Assembly: GCA_027371515.1 (NCBI GenBank)
Contig: DAHXMX010000056.1
Coordinates: 1-6,241 of the forward strand
Length of the DNA stretch: 6,241 nucleotides
Direction: 5' to 3'
Source: Neisseriaceae bacterium
GTDB lineage: Bacteria > Pseudomonadota > Gammaproteobacteria > Burkholderiales > UBA11063
Part shown: positions 1 to 5,898 of the stretch, piece after piece
Layout of the letters: the number at the start of each line of letters is the position of its first letter
How positions within the stretch are numbered: the stretch's first letter is position 1
Program-made: the position numbers and the translations under genes
The notes under the pieces: model-generated
What the model was told of the DNA's origin: nothing
Seen by the model: only the letters and a program-made list of their open reading frames with translations
Databases searched by the model: none

Positions 1-801
1 ATCAAGCTGATCATACACTTCATAAGGCTGAGTTTTACGCAAATCCCAAGCAACACCAGAAGCACGAAGCATAGGTCCAGTAAATCCAAGATTCAATGCA
101 CGTTCTGCAGTTACTACACCAATATCCACTGTTCTTTGTTTCCAGATACGATTATCAGTTAATAACACTTCATATTCATCAACACGTTTATCAAATCTAT
201 TCGTAAAATCTTCTAAAAAATCTAACATTGAACCTTGACGATTAGCATTTAGTTTATCCAATTGTTTTTTGGTTTTTACTTTAGATTCAGTATATTGAGG
301 CATCTTATCCGGTAGATCACGATATACACCACCTGGTCTAAAATAAGCAGCATGCATACGAGCACCAGATACCGCTTCATAACAATCTAATAAATCTTCA
401 CGCTCACGAAATGCATATAAGAATACTGCCATTGCACCAATATCAAGAGCTTGAGCACCAACTTGCATTAAATGATTTAAAATACGCGTAATCTCACTAA
501 ACATTACACGAATATATTTAGCACGAATCGGGACTTCAATATTTAATAATTTTTCAATAGCCATAACATACGCATGCTCATTACATAACATCGAAACATA
601 ATCCAGACGATCTAAATACGGCAATGCTTGAATAAAAGTTTTATTTTCTGCTAATTTTTCAGTGCCACGATGTAACAAACCAATATGCGGATCTGCTCGC
701 TGAACAACTTCACCATCCAATTCCAAAACCAAACGCAATACACCATGTGCAGATGGATGTTGCGGTCCAAAATTTAGGGTATAATTTTTAATTTCTGCCA
801 C
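1..801 (-). CDS. nuoD: NADH-quinone oxidoreductase subunit D (NuoD), 5' part only
   Basis: This is the 49-kDa-type subunit of respiratory complex I, located in the peripheral arm next to NuoB, where it helps form the quinone-binding pocket. The window holds the first 267 codons of a protein usually near 417 residues; the rest lies beyond position 1. I translated it by hand. It begins MAEIKNYTLNFGPQHPSAHG, continues with HIGLLHRGTEK and LDYVSMLCNEHAY, and later has FRPGGVYRDLP, LLTDNRIWKQRTVDIG and TGPMLRASGVAWDLRKTQPY, all family hallmarks without a frame break. The start is a GTG at 801-799. It is preceded by GAGGAA at 814-809 with a 7-base spacer, and I see no in-frame ATG that fits. The gene overlaps nuoC by 14 bases, so translation is probably coupled. 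The stretch after DLPDKMPQY matches betaproteobacterial NuoD as I recall it. Identity is very secure. Confidence 0.97.
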   Translation of the reverse strand, partial: MAEIKNYTLNFGPQHPSAHGVLRLVLELDGEVVQRADPHIGLLHRGTEKLAENKTFIQALPYLDRLDYVSMLCNEHAYVMAIEKLLNIEVPIRAKYIRVMFSEITRILNHLMQVGAQALDIGAMAVFLYAFREREDLLDCYEAVSGARMHAAYFRPGGVYRDLPDKMPQYTESKVKTKKQLDKLNANRQGSMLDFLEDFTNRFDKRVDEYEVLLTDNRIWKQRTVDIGVVTAERALNLGFTGPMLRASGVAWDLRKTQPYEVYDQLD

Positions 802-1381
802 AATAGTTTTCCTCACGAATAACACGTGGAGTAATCTCACGTGGTTCAATAGTAACTGGCTGATAAATCACGCGCTTTTGCTGTTCATCATAACGCATTT
901 CCATATAACCCGACAATGGGAAATCCTTTCTAAATGGATGACCAATAAATCCATAGTCAGTCAGTATTCTACGCAAATCAGGATGCCCATTAAAAATAAT
1001 ACCATACATATCAAAAGCTTCACGCTCAAACCAATTAGCTCCCGAATAAACATCTACAACAGAATCAATTATCGGAAAATCATTATTTTCAATAAAAGTT
1101 TTAACTCGAATACGCCAATTTTTAGCATATGATAATAAATGATAAACAACAGCATAACGTCTACCTGTGTAGCTATTTTTATATTGTAAATAATCTACCC
1201 CACATAAATCTACACATTGCTCAAAAGCAGTATTGCTATCATTTTTTAATAATTTCAAAACTTCAACAATATTTTCTGGTTCAACGACTATTGTTAATTC
1301 ATTTAATTTAATTTCATTCAATACTATTTTATCACCCAAAACAGCACTCACATTTTGTTGTAAAACTTGTACCTTATCCAT
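788..1381 (-). CDS. nuoC: NADH-quinone oxidoreductase subunit C (NuoC)
   Basis: This is the 30-kDa-type subunit of complex I. It packs against NuoD in the peripheral arm and has no cofactor of its own. It has 197 residues, normal for a stand-alone NuoC. The family signature lies at residues 119-140 (ER-E-x-FDMYG, then GHPDLRRIL), followed by GHPFRKDFPLSGY at 147-159 and the conserved C-terminal region around residues 172-192. It is not fused to NuoD, in contrast to enteric bacteria. The ATG shares one base with the nuoB stop codon (TAATG). AAGGAA at 1396-1391 serves as ribosome-binding site with a 9-base spacer. The last 14 bases overlap nuoD. It is certainly translated as part of the nuo cluster. 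The final residues (CGRN) are not a conserved feature. Confidence 0.97.
   Translation of the reverse strand: MDKVQVLQQNVSAVLGDKIVLNEIKLNELTIVVEPENIVEVLKLLKNDSNTAFEQCVDLCGVDYLQYKNSYTGRRYAVVYHLLSYAKNWRIRVKTFIENNDFPIIDSVVDVYSGANWFEREAFDMYGIIFNGHPDLRRILTDYGFIGHPFRKDFPLSGYMEMRYDEQQKRVIYQPVTIEPREITPRVIREENYCGRN
809..814 (-). promoter_or_regulatory. Ribosome-binding site for the GTG start of nuoD
   Basis: The minus strand reads GAGGAA here, 7 bases before the GTG at 801-799. It is embedded in the 3' end of nuoC. It supports initiation at this GTG, whose product starts with the conserved AEIKNYTLNFGPQHP sequence. Confidence 0.8.
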
Positions 1382-1866
1382 TATGCACTTTTCCTTGCAA
1401 TAGTAGACTCACGTTTGATCTTGTTTTGTAACTGAATAATTCCATACATTAAAGCCTCAGCAGTAGGAGGACATCCTGGTACATAAATATCTACCGGAAC
1501 AATTCGATCACATCCTCTTACAACAGAATATGAATAATGATAATAACCACCACCATTTGCACATGAACCCATAGAAATAACCCATCTAGGTTCTGGCATT
1601 TGATCATACACTTTTCTTAGTGCTGGAGCCATTTTATTACATAATGTACCAGCTACAATCATAACATCAGATTGACGAGGAGATGGGCGAAATACTGCAC
1701 CAAAACGGTCTAAATCATAACGAGCCGCACCAACGTGCATCATCTCAACAGCACAACAAGCCAAACCAAAAGTCATAGGCCATAAAGAACCAGTTCTCGC
1801 CCAATTAATAATTTTATCTGCAGTAGTGGTAATAAAACCTTCTTTTAAAACACCTTCTATTCCCAT
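1381..1866 (-). CDS. nuoB: NADH-quinone oxidoreductase subunit B (NuoB)
   Basis: This is the PSST-type subunit of complex I. It binds the terminal [4Fe-4S] cluster N2, which passes electrons to quinone. With the start at 1866 the protein has 161 residues. The cluster ligands are visible as the tandem cysteines C37-C38 (ACCAVEMM), C102 in MGSCANGGGYYHYSYS and C132 in VPGCPPTAEAL. The open frame extends 7 codons further upstream to an ATG at 1887. I prefer 1866 because AGGAG at 1878-1874 sits 7 bases before it, and because MGIEGVL is the usual N-terminus in relatives. Choosing 1887 would translate the ribosome-binding site itself. The gene overlaps the end of nuoA by 10 bases and touches nuoC through TAATG. 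The sequence is strongly conserved, and no key residue is missing. Confidence 0.97.
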   Translation of the reverse strand: MGIEGVLKEGFITTTADKIINWARTGSLWPMTFGLACCAVEMMHVGAARYDLDRFGAVFRPSPRQSDVMIVAGTLCNKMAPALRKVYDQMPEPRWVISMGSCANGGGYYHYSYSVVRGCDRIVPVDIYVPGCPPTAEALMYGIIQLQNKIKRESTIARKSA

Positions 1867-2216
1867 TCTAATGCTCCTTTTTTCCATACATATATAAAAC
1901 CAGCAACTAAGATAATTAAGAAAATTAGCATAACCAAAAATCCATATATACCAAGACTCTTAAACACTAATGCCCAAGGAAACAAAAATGCAACCTCAAG
2001 ATCAAACAAAATAAATATAATTGCAATTAAATAATATCTAACATCAAATTGAACACGAGCATTACCAAAAGCTTCAAATCCGCATTCGTAAGGTGAGTTT
2101 TTTTCGTGATCAGGTTTATGCGGACCAACAAATCTACCAGCCAGAAGCAGAGCCACACCCATACCAATACCTAGTAACACAAAGAATATTATTGGGAAAT
2201 ATTGTAACGATATCAT
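1857..2216 (-). CDS. nuoA: NADH-quinone oxidoreductase subunit A (NuoA)
   Basis: This is a small membrane subunit of complex I (ND3 type), located at the junction of the membrane arm and the peripheral arm. It has 119 residues, the family's normal length. Three hydrophobic segments are visible, at about residues 5-27, 62-82 and 89-110. The conserved loop after the first helix carries PYECGFEAFG (residues 42-51), and the second helix contains FDLEVAFLFPW with acidic residues D72 and E74, typical of the family. GAGG at 2227-2224 lies 7 bases before the ATG, supporting this start. The gene begins 28 bases after the 3' end of tRNA-Leu and overlaps nuoB at its end (stop TAG at 1859-1857). No separate strong promoter is obvious in the 28-base gap, so it is probably read from upstream. 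Confidence 0.96.
   Translation of the reverse strand: MISLQYFPIIFFVLLGIGMGVALLLAGRFVGPHKPDHEKNSPYECGFEAFGNARVQFDVRYYLIAIIFILFDLEVAFLFPWALVFKSLGIYGFLVMLIFLIILVAGFIYVWKKGALEWE
1874..1878 (-). promoter_or_regulatory. Ribosome-binding site deciding the nuoB start
   Basis: The minus strand reads AGGAG here, followed by 7 bases and the ATG at 1866. It lies inside the last nuoA codons and inside the longer nuoB reading frame that would begin at 1887. The match to the Shine-Dalgarno core and the ideal spacing favour the shorter NuoB. Confidence 0.8.
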
Positions 2217-2244
2217 AAGTTAACCTCAAAAATCTTAAACCTAA

Positions 2245-2330
2245 TGGTGCCGACAGTGAGACTCGAACTCACACAACCAAAGGTTACCACCCCCTCAAGA
2301 TGGCGTGTCTACCAATTTCACCATGTCGGC
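2245..2330 (-). tRNA. tRNA-Leu, anticodon GAG
   Basis: The minus strand folds into a complete class II tRNA of 86 bases including an encoded CCA. The acceptor arm pairs GCCGACA with TGTCGGC, with discriminator A. The D arm contains TTGGTAGACAC. The anticodon stem CCATC/GGTGG encloses the loop TTGAGGG, so the anticodon is GAG at 2296-2294, reading CUC and CUU leucine codons. A long variable arm pairs AACC with GGTT around TTT, as expected for tRNA-Leu. The T arm is GTGAG-TTCGAGT-CTCAC. It lies 16 bases after the secG stop and 28 bases before nuoA on the same strand. I see no well-placed promoter of its own and no terminator after it, so it is probably cut out of the tpiA-secG-nuo transcript. 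Confidence 0.97.
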
Positions 2331-2340
2331 GTAATTTATA

Positions 2341-2356
2341 TCCTAATTAATTAGGA
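2341..2356. repeat. 16-bp perfect palindrome over the secG stop codon
   Basis: TCCTAATTAATTAGGA reads identically on both strands, with 8 bases per arm and no spacer. It contains the TAA stop of secG (2349-2347) and ends 10 bases before the tRNA-Leu 5' end. There is no T-run after it on the minus strand, so it does not look like an intrinsic terminator. A DNA-binding site for a dimeric protein, or chance in AT-rich DNA, are both possible. Confidence 0.5.
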
Positions 2357-2715
2357 ATCTGATTCTTCTGCTGCGAAGCTGCAGAGCTAGCTACCGGTGC
2401 GCTTGATACTACAGCACCACTTGCTACGGATTTATTATTCATATTAGCCATAACACCAACCCCACCAAAATTACCAGATCCTGTTAATAAAACAAGACCA
2501 AATGTAGCTACAAAAAATACTGTAGCAAAAATAGCAGTTGTTTTACTTAAAAAATTAGAAGATCCACTTGCACCAAATAATGAACCAGAGCCACCGCCAG
2601 AACCAAATGTTGCACCAGCGTCAGCACCTTTTCCATGTTGCAACAAAACTAAAATAACAATACCAATTGCTGTTATGATTTGAACAATCCAAATTAATGT
2701 TTTTAATATTTCCAT
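2347..2715 (-). CDS. secG: Preprotein translocase subunit SecG
   Basis: SecG is the small accessory subunit of the SecYEG channel in the inner membrane and assists SecA-driven export. I start it at 2715, giving 122 residues beginning MEILKTLIWIVQII. Two membrane segments are seen, at about residues 3-25 and 58-78. Between them lies the family motif LLQHGKGADAGATFGSG (24-40) with the glycine-rich stretch after it. The tail from about residue 95 is low-complexity Ala/Ser/Val, as is common in proteobacterial SecG. The frame is open upstream to an ATG at 2793, but those 26 extra codons overlap the end of tpiA and have no family counterpart that I recognise. The chosen ATG has only a weak AAAG directly before it. 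The tpiA stop lies 25 bases upstream, so reinitiation may help translation. Confidence 0.93.
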   Translation of the reverse strand: MEILKTLIWIVQIITAIGIVILVLLQHGKGADAGATFGSGGGSGSLFGASGSSNFLSKTTAIFATVFFVATFGLVLLTGSGNFGGVGVMANMNNKSVASGAVVSSAPVASSAASQQKNQIPN

Positions 2716-2740
2716 CTTTATTTTATCTATTCTAAAAAAA

Positions 2741-3478
2741 TTAAACTGAGCAAATAGCAGTAAAGCGATCAGTAAATAACGATGCCCCACCAACTAATAA
2801 GCCACCCAAACCATCAATGTTTAATATACCCTTTGCATTACCTTCAGATACACTACCACCATATAAGACAGTTATTTTAACATGAGGCAAATAATTTTGC
2901 ATAAAAGCTGAAATCAAATGTACAACTTGACTAATATCAGAAACTTGCGGAATCACTCCACTACCTATAGACCAAACTGGTTCATAAGCTATAATTAATT
3001 CATTAAAATAAACCTTTAATTGTAATAAAAGCTCTAACTGCTCACTTAAAAAGTGTAAATGTGTTCCATTTTGACGAATCGCTAATTGTTCACCAATACA
3101 AAATATGGGCTTAATATTACCACTTAAACAATTATCTAATTTATTAGTGAGCACACTCCCTGATTCATTAAAGTACGTCCTTCTTTCAGAGTGACCGACT
3201 ATAACGTAGCTCACATTAAAATCTTTTAACATTGCTGCACTTACTTCACCGGTATAAGCACCGCCATCTTTAAATTGACTAACATCTTGAGCTGCGATTT
3301 GATATCTGGCATTGATTCGTTCACGCATATTATTTGCTTCACTCAAGAATACACTTGGCAAGCTTATAACCACGTGTGAATTATTCGTAATTGGATTTTC
3401 AGCATATATTTTTAAGTCATGTTTCACTTTATTTAAGCTACCATGCATTTTCCAATTGGCGACAATTAGCCTTTGCAT
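2741..3478 (-). CDS. tpiA: Triosephosphate isomerase (TpiA)
   Basis: This cytosolic TIM-barrel enzyme interconverts dihydroxyacetone phosphate and glyceraldehyde 3-phosphate in glycolysis and gluconeogenesis. It has 245 residues, near the usual 250. Catalytic residues are present: N8 and K10 in ANWKMHG, H96 and E98 in VIVGHSERR, and the base E166 in AYEPVW. Phosphate-binding parts are YGGSV (206-210) and LLVGGASL (227-234). The flexible loop 6 is atypical: it reads WSIGSGVIP where most homologues have WAIGTGK plus a small residue, and it seems about one residue longer. The start at 3478 is supported by GAGG at 3491-3488 with a 9-base spacer. It is the first gene of the leftward unit and is followed by secG after 25 bases. 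No frame damage is seen, so I expect an active enzyme. Confidence 0.96.
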   Translation of the reverse strand: MQRLIVANWKMHGSLNKVKHDLKIYAENPITNNSHVVISLPSVFLSEANNMRERINARYQIAAQDVSQFKDGGAYTGEVSAAMLKDFNVSYVIVGHSERRTYFNESGSVLTNKLDNCLSGNIKPIFCIGEQLAIRQNGTHLHFLSEQLELLLQLKVYFNELIIAYEPVWSIGSGVIPQVSDISQVVHLISAFMQNYLPHVKITVLYGGSVSEGNAKGILNIDGLGGLLVGGASLFTDRFTAICSV

Positions 3479-3503
3479 TTTGCATTACCTCACAAAATAA
3501 TTA

Positions 3504-3533
3504 ATTGTACATGAGTTTGATATTCTATCACAA
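3504..3533 (-). promoter_or_regulatory. Candidate promoter for tpiA and the leftward operon
   Basis: On the minus strand TTGTGA (3533-3528) and TACAAT (3509-3504) are separated by 18 bases. This resembles a sigma-70 promoter and would place transcription start about 20 bases before the tpiA ATG. A second option is TGATAGAAT (3530-3522), an extended -10 without a clear -35. The match is modest, and AT-rich DNA gives many such hits. Confidence 0.35.
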
Positions 3534-3540
3534 TATACTA

Positions 3541-3549
3541 TGGTATAAT
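3541..3549 (+). promoter_or_regulatory. Candidate extended -10 promoter for yciB-rsmA
   Basis: TGGTATAAT is a perfect extended -10 element (TG, one base, TATAAT). It would start transcription near 3556, leaving a leader of roughly 29 bases before the yciB ATG. The best -35-like hexamer, TTGATA at 3517-3522, is 21 bases away, which is too far, so the extended -10 would have to do most of the work. A short inverted repeat, TATAC-TATG-GTATA (3534-3547), overlaps it. Confidence 0.5.
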
Positions 3550-3584
3550 CACGATTTTATATTTATAGAAAGTGTTTATATCCC

Positions 3585-4127
3585 ATGCAAAATAATTTTA
3601 TTTTTGAATTAATTCCATTAATTATATTTTTTTCAGTATATTATTTTACTAAAAATTTATTCATCGCAACAGGTGTTTTAATAGTTGTAAGTTGGATACA
3701 ATTAATATTCTATAAAATTAAATATAAAAATATTAGCAAAAACACTCTAATTAGTACGATACTAATCACCATATTTGGAGGATTAACGATAGCACTTCAT
3801 AACAAAACTTTTGTAATGTTAAAAACTACTATACTATTCTTTATTTTTGGTACATCGTTATTAATCGGTCAATTAATCGGCAAAAATCCAATTCGCTTAA
3901 TGCTTAGTAAAGAAATCACATTACCTGAAAAAATATGGTCACATTTAAATATTATGTGGGTTAGTTTTTTTTATGCTTTAGGATTACTTAATCTATACAT
4001 TGCATTTAATCTTTCTGAATATATATGGGTTAAATTTAAAGTTTTTGGTATAACTGGTGGATTATTAATTGGAACGCTAGTTAGTGGATTATACATATTT
4101 ATACAACAAAACAAGATTAAAAAATGA
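3585..4127 (+). CDS. yciB: Inner-membrane septation protein A family (YciB)
   Basis: This is a polytopic inner-membrane protein of the YciB/IspA (septation protein A) family, which is linked to cell division and envelope synthesis; its exact biochemical role is unresolved. It has 180 residues, against 179 in E. coli, and aligns along its whole length. Hydrophobic segments lie at about 7-21, 24-43, 54-71, 81-98, 118-140 and 153-174. Conserved family features visible here are IPLIIFF (10-16), FGGLT (64-68) followed by LHN (71-73), KEITLPEKIW (109-118), LYIAF (137-141) and WVKFKVFG (148-155). Local G+C is about 26 percent, lower than in its neighbours. This fits the Phe/Ile/Leu-rich composition and need not mean transfer. 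The ribosome-binding site is weak (GAAAG, 12 bases away). The stop overlaps the rsmA start as ATGA. Confidence 0.92.
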   Translation: MQNNFIFELIPLIIFFSVYYFTKNLFIATGVLIVVSWIQLIFYKIKYKNISKNTLISTILITIFGGLTIALHNKTFVMLKTTILFFIFGTSLLIGQLIGKNPIRLMLSKEITLPEKIWSHLNIMWVSFFYALGLLNLYIAFNLSEYIWVKFKVFGITGGLLIGTLVSGLYIFIQQNKIKK

Positions 4128-4888
4128 TACAAGCTAAAAAACGCTTTGGGCAAAATTTTCTTCAAGATGAATACGTCATTAACCGAATTGTGGAATTAAT
4201 CAATCCAGTTTGGGATGATTTTATGATAGAAATCGGTCCAGGTCTTGGAGCCTTAACTAAGCCAATTTTATATCACCTAGACCACTTACATGTCATAGAA
4301 ATCGATTTTGATATTATTGCTTACTTAAAAAAAATCTATACCAATAAAGAAATAACAATTCATCAAGGTGATGCACTAAAATTTGACTATAAATTCAATG
4401 AGTTATATAATACAGCTCCTCAAATTCGTGTTGTAGGTAATCTACCATATAATATTTCGACTCCACTATTATTTTATTTAGCTAAATTTGACAATATTAT
4501 CGATATGCACTTCATGTTACAAAAAGAAGTTGTGGAGCGTATTTGTGCTAAACCTAATTGCAATAATTATGGGCGCCTGAGTGTTATGTTACAATACAGA
4601 TTTAATTGCCTTAATCTATTACATGTAGCACCAGAATCATTTTATCCGCGCCCCAAAGTTGAATCAGCAATTGTACGCTTAATTCCTAAGAAAGAGCATC
4701 CTATAATTGATGAAAAAAAACTTAACCATATTGTTACCAATGCATTTAATAAAAGACGTAAAGCTATATCAAATAGCCTAAAAAATATAATTAGCATGGA
4801 ATCATTCGAACGACTAGGGATTGAACCAAATCTTCGTGCAGAAAATTTAACCGTAGAACAATTTATACAACTATCTCAAATAATTTAA
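4124..4888 (+). CDS. rsmA: 16S rRNA (adenine-N6)-dimethyltransferase RsmA/KsgA
   Basis: This enzyme uses S-adenosylmethionine to dimethylate two adjacent adenines (A1518 and A1519 in E. coli numbering) near the 3' end of 16S rRNA, a late checkpoint of small-subunit assembly. Its loss gives kasugamycin resistance. The protein has 254 residues, slightly short but normal. The N-terminal KKRFGQNFLQD (5-15) is the family signature. The SAM-binding motif is IEIGPGLGALT (35-45), with the acidic E59/D61 region after it and GDAL at 82-85. The catalytic NLPYNIS lies at 106-112. FYPRPKVESA follows at 173-182. The C-terminal domain has NKRRKAISNSL (209-219) and RAENLTVEQF (238-247). The ATG overlaps the yciB stop by four bases (ATGA) and has no good ribosome-binding site of its own, pointing to translational coupling. 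Confidence 0.97.
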   Translation: MIQAKKRFGQNFLQDEYVINRIVELINPVWDDFMIEIGPGLGALTKPILYHLDHLHVIEIDFDIIAYLKKIYTNKEITIHQGDALKFDYKFNELYNTAPQIRVVGNLPYNISTPLLFYLAKFDNIIDMHFMLQKEVVERICAKPNCNNYGRLSVMLQYRFNCLNLLHVAPESFYPRPKVESAIVRLIPKKEHPIIDEKKLNHIVTNAFNKRRKAISNSLKNIISMESFERLGIEPNLRAENLTVEQFIQLSQII

Positions 4889-4890
4889 TG

Positions 4891-4905
4891 TATATCTGAT
4901 ATAAT
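4891..4905 (+). promoter_or_regulatory. Candidate extended -10 promoter for lipA, with overlapping palindrome
   Basis: TGATATAAT at 4897-4905 is a perfect extended -10 in the 57-base gap between rsmA and lipA. No good -35 is found at the expected distance, which would fall in the rsmA 3' end. The interrupted palindrome TATATC-T-GATATA (4891-4903) overlaps it. The one-base loop and lack of a following T-run argue against a terminator. Transcription from here would give a leader of about 34 bases. Confidence 0.45.
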
Positions 4906-4945
4906 TTAAGTCATATAAATAAAACATCGACAAGGAAGTAAATCA

Positions 4946-5893
4946 ATGATTGTGGATAACAAAGAAGGTGTAAAACATCGTGATGAGTCAAAGCTATCAC
5001 GTATACCAATAAAAGTAGTTCAATTAGATGAACCACTTAAAAAACCAGAATGGATTAAAGTAAAAATCCCAACTAGTGACAAATTTAAAGAAGTAAAAAA
5101 TCTACTGCGCGAACACAATCTGCATACAGTATGCGAAGAAGCTAGCTGTCCAAATATAGGTGAATGTTTCAGCAAAGGTACTGCAACATTTATGATTATG
5201 GGCGATATTTGTACTAGACGCTGTACATTCTGTGATGTTGGGCATGGAAGACCTAAACCATTAGATCCCAATGAACCAAAAGAAGTGGCTCGTTCAGTCG
5301 CAATTTTAAAATTAAAATATGTAGTAATTACATCTGTAGATCGAGACGATCTCCGAGATGGTGGGGCATCACACTTTGTTGAATGCATTAAAGAGATCAG
5401 GAAAACCAGTCCAGATACACAAATTGAAATATTAGTTCCTGATTTTCGTGGACGCCTAGATAAGGCATTAGAAATCTTAGCCGAAAATCCTCCTGATGTA
5501 CTTAATCATAATCTAGAAACCACTAAACGTTTATATAAACAAATTCGACCTGGTTCAGATTATCAACATTCGTTAAATCTATTAAAACGCTTTAAAGATA
5601 TGCATCCTAACATTGCAACAAAATCAGGGATAATGGCAGGACTTGGCGAAACAGATGATGAAATTAAAGAGATTCTACAGGATATGCGTAATCACAACAT
5701 TGATATGTTAACTCTTGGACAATATTTACAACCATCAAAATATCATGCACCGGTAATGCGATTTATGCACCCTGATAAATTTAAAGAAATTGAAGCATTT
5801 GCTTATCAAATAGGCTTTAAACATGCAGCGGTTGGAGCTTTAGTGCGATCAAGTTATCATGCTGATGAACAAGCTCACCAAGTAATTAGGTAG
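4946..5893 (+). CDS. lipA: Lipoyl synthase (LipA)
   Basis: This radical-SAM enzyme inserts two sulfur atoms into protein-bound octanoyl groups to make the lipoyl cofactor of pyruvate and 2-oxoglutarate dehydrogenases and the glycine cleavage system. It has 315 residues, typical length. The auxiliary cluster ligands are C63, C68 and C74 (CEEASCPNIGEC). The radical-SAM cluster ligands are C89, C93 and C96 (CTRRCTFC). The position after C93 is threonine, where many homologues have proline. Other family blocks are VDRDDLRDGGA (131-141), LVPDFRGR (163-170), LNHNLETT (186-193), KSGIMAGLGET (226-236) and the C-terminal RSSYHAD (301-307), whose serine ligates the auxiliary cluster. AAGGAAG at 4932-4938 gives an ideal start at 4946. 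The octanoyltransferase gene lipB, often adjacent, is not in this window. The sequence is strikingly betaproteobacterial. Confidence 0.98.
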   Translation: MIVDNKEGVKHRDESKLSRIPIKVVQLDEPLKKPEWIKVKIPTSDKFKEVKNLLREHNLHTVCEEASCPNIGECFSKGTATFMIMGDICTRRCTFCDVGHGRPKPLDPNEPKEVARSVAILKLKYVVITSVDRDDLRDGGASHFVECIKEIRKTSPDTQIEILVPDFRGRLDKALEILAENPPDVLNHNLETTKRLYKQIRPGSDYQHSLNLLKRFKDMHPNIATKSGIMAGLGETDDEIKEILQDMRNHNIDMLTLGQYLQPSKYHAPVMRFMHPDKFKEIEAFAYQIGFKHAAVGALVRSSYHADEQAHQVIR

Positions 5894-5898
5894 TTAAG

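Noticed and set aside
878..1311. Two plus-strand open frames (84 and 60 codons) opposite nuoC
   Set aside because: Both are antisense to a conserved complex I gene and have no recognisable product. AT-rich DNA gives such frames by chance.
2245..2330. tRNA as an integration site (attB) for a mobile element
   Set aside because: Both flanks are ordinary conserved genes, and neither an integrase nor a repeated tRNA 3' end occurs in the window.
2716..2793. N-terminal extension of SecG by 26 residues from an ATG at 2793
   Set aside because: The extension overlaps the end of tpiA in another frame. The start at 2715 gives the usual SecG N-terminus with the first membrane helix at once.
3312..3500. 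62-codon plus-strand open frame opposite the tpiA 5' end
   Set aside because: It is antisense to the conserved N-terminal part of TpiA, with no family resemblance and no promoter or ribosome-binding evidence.
3585..4127. yciB as horizontally acquired because of its low G+C
   Set aside because: The protein aligns end to end with the ordinary YciB family, and its Phe/Ile/Leu/Lys-rich composition explains much of the low G+C.
3971..4165. 64-codon minus-strand open frame across the yciB/rsmA junction
   Set aside because: It overlaps two genuine genes and its product is only the reverse reading of their conserved codons.
4891..4903. Possible terminator after rsmA (TATATC-T-GATATA)
   Set aside because: A one-base loop cannot form a good RNA hairpin, the stem has almost no G-C pairs and no T-run follows.
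5020..5388. 122-codon open frame on the minus strand opposite lipA
   Set aside because: It lies entirely inside lipA, whose protein is clearly conserved, and its product shows no recognisable family or ribosome-binding site. It is a coding shadow.
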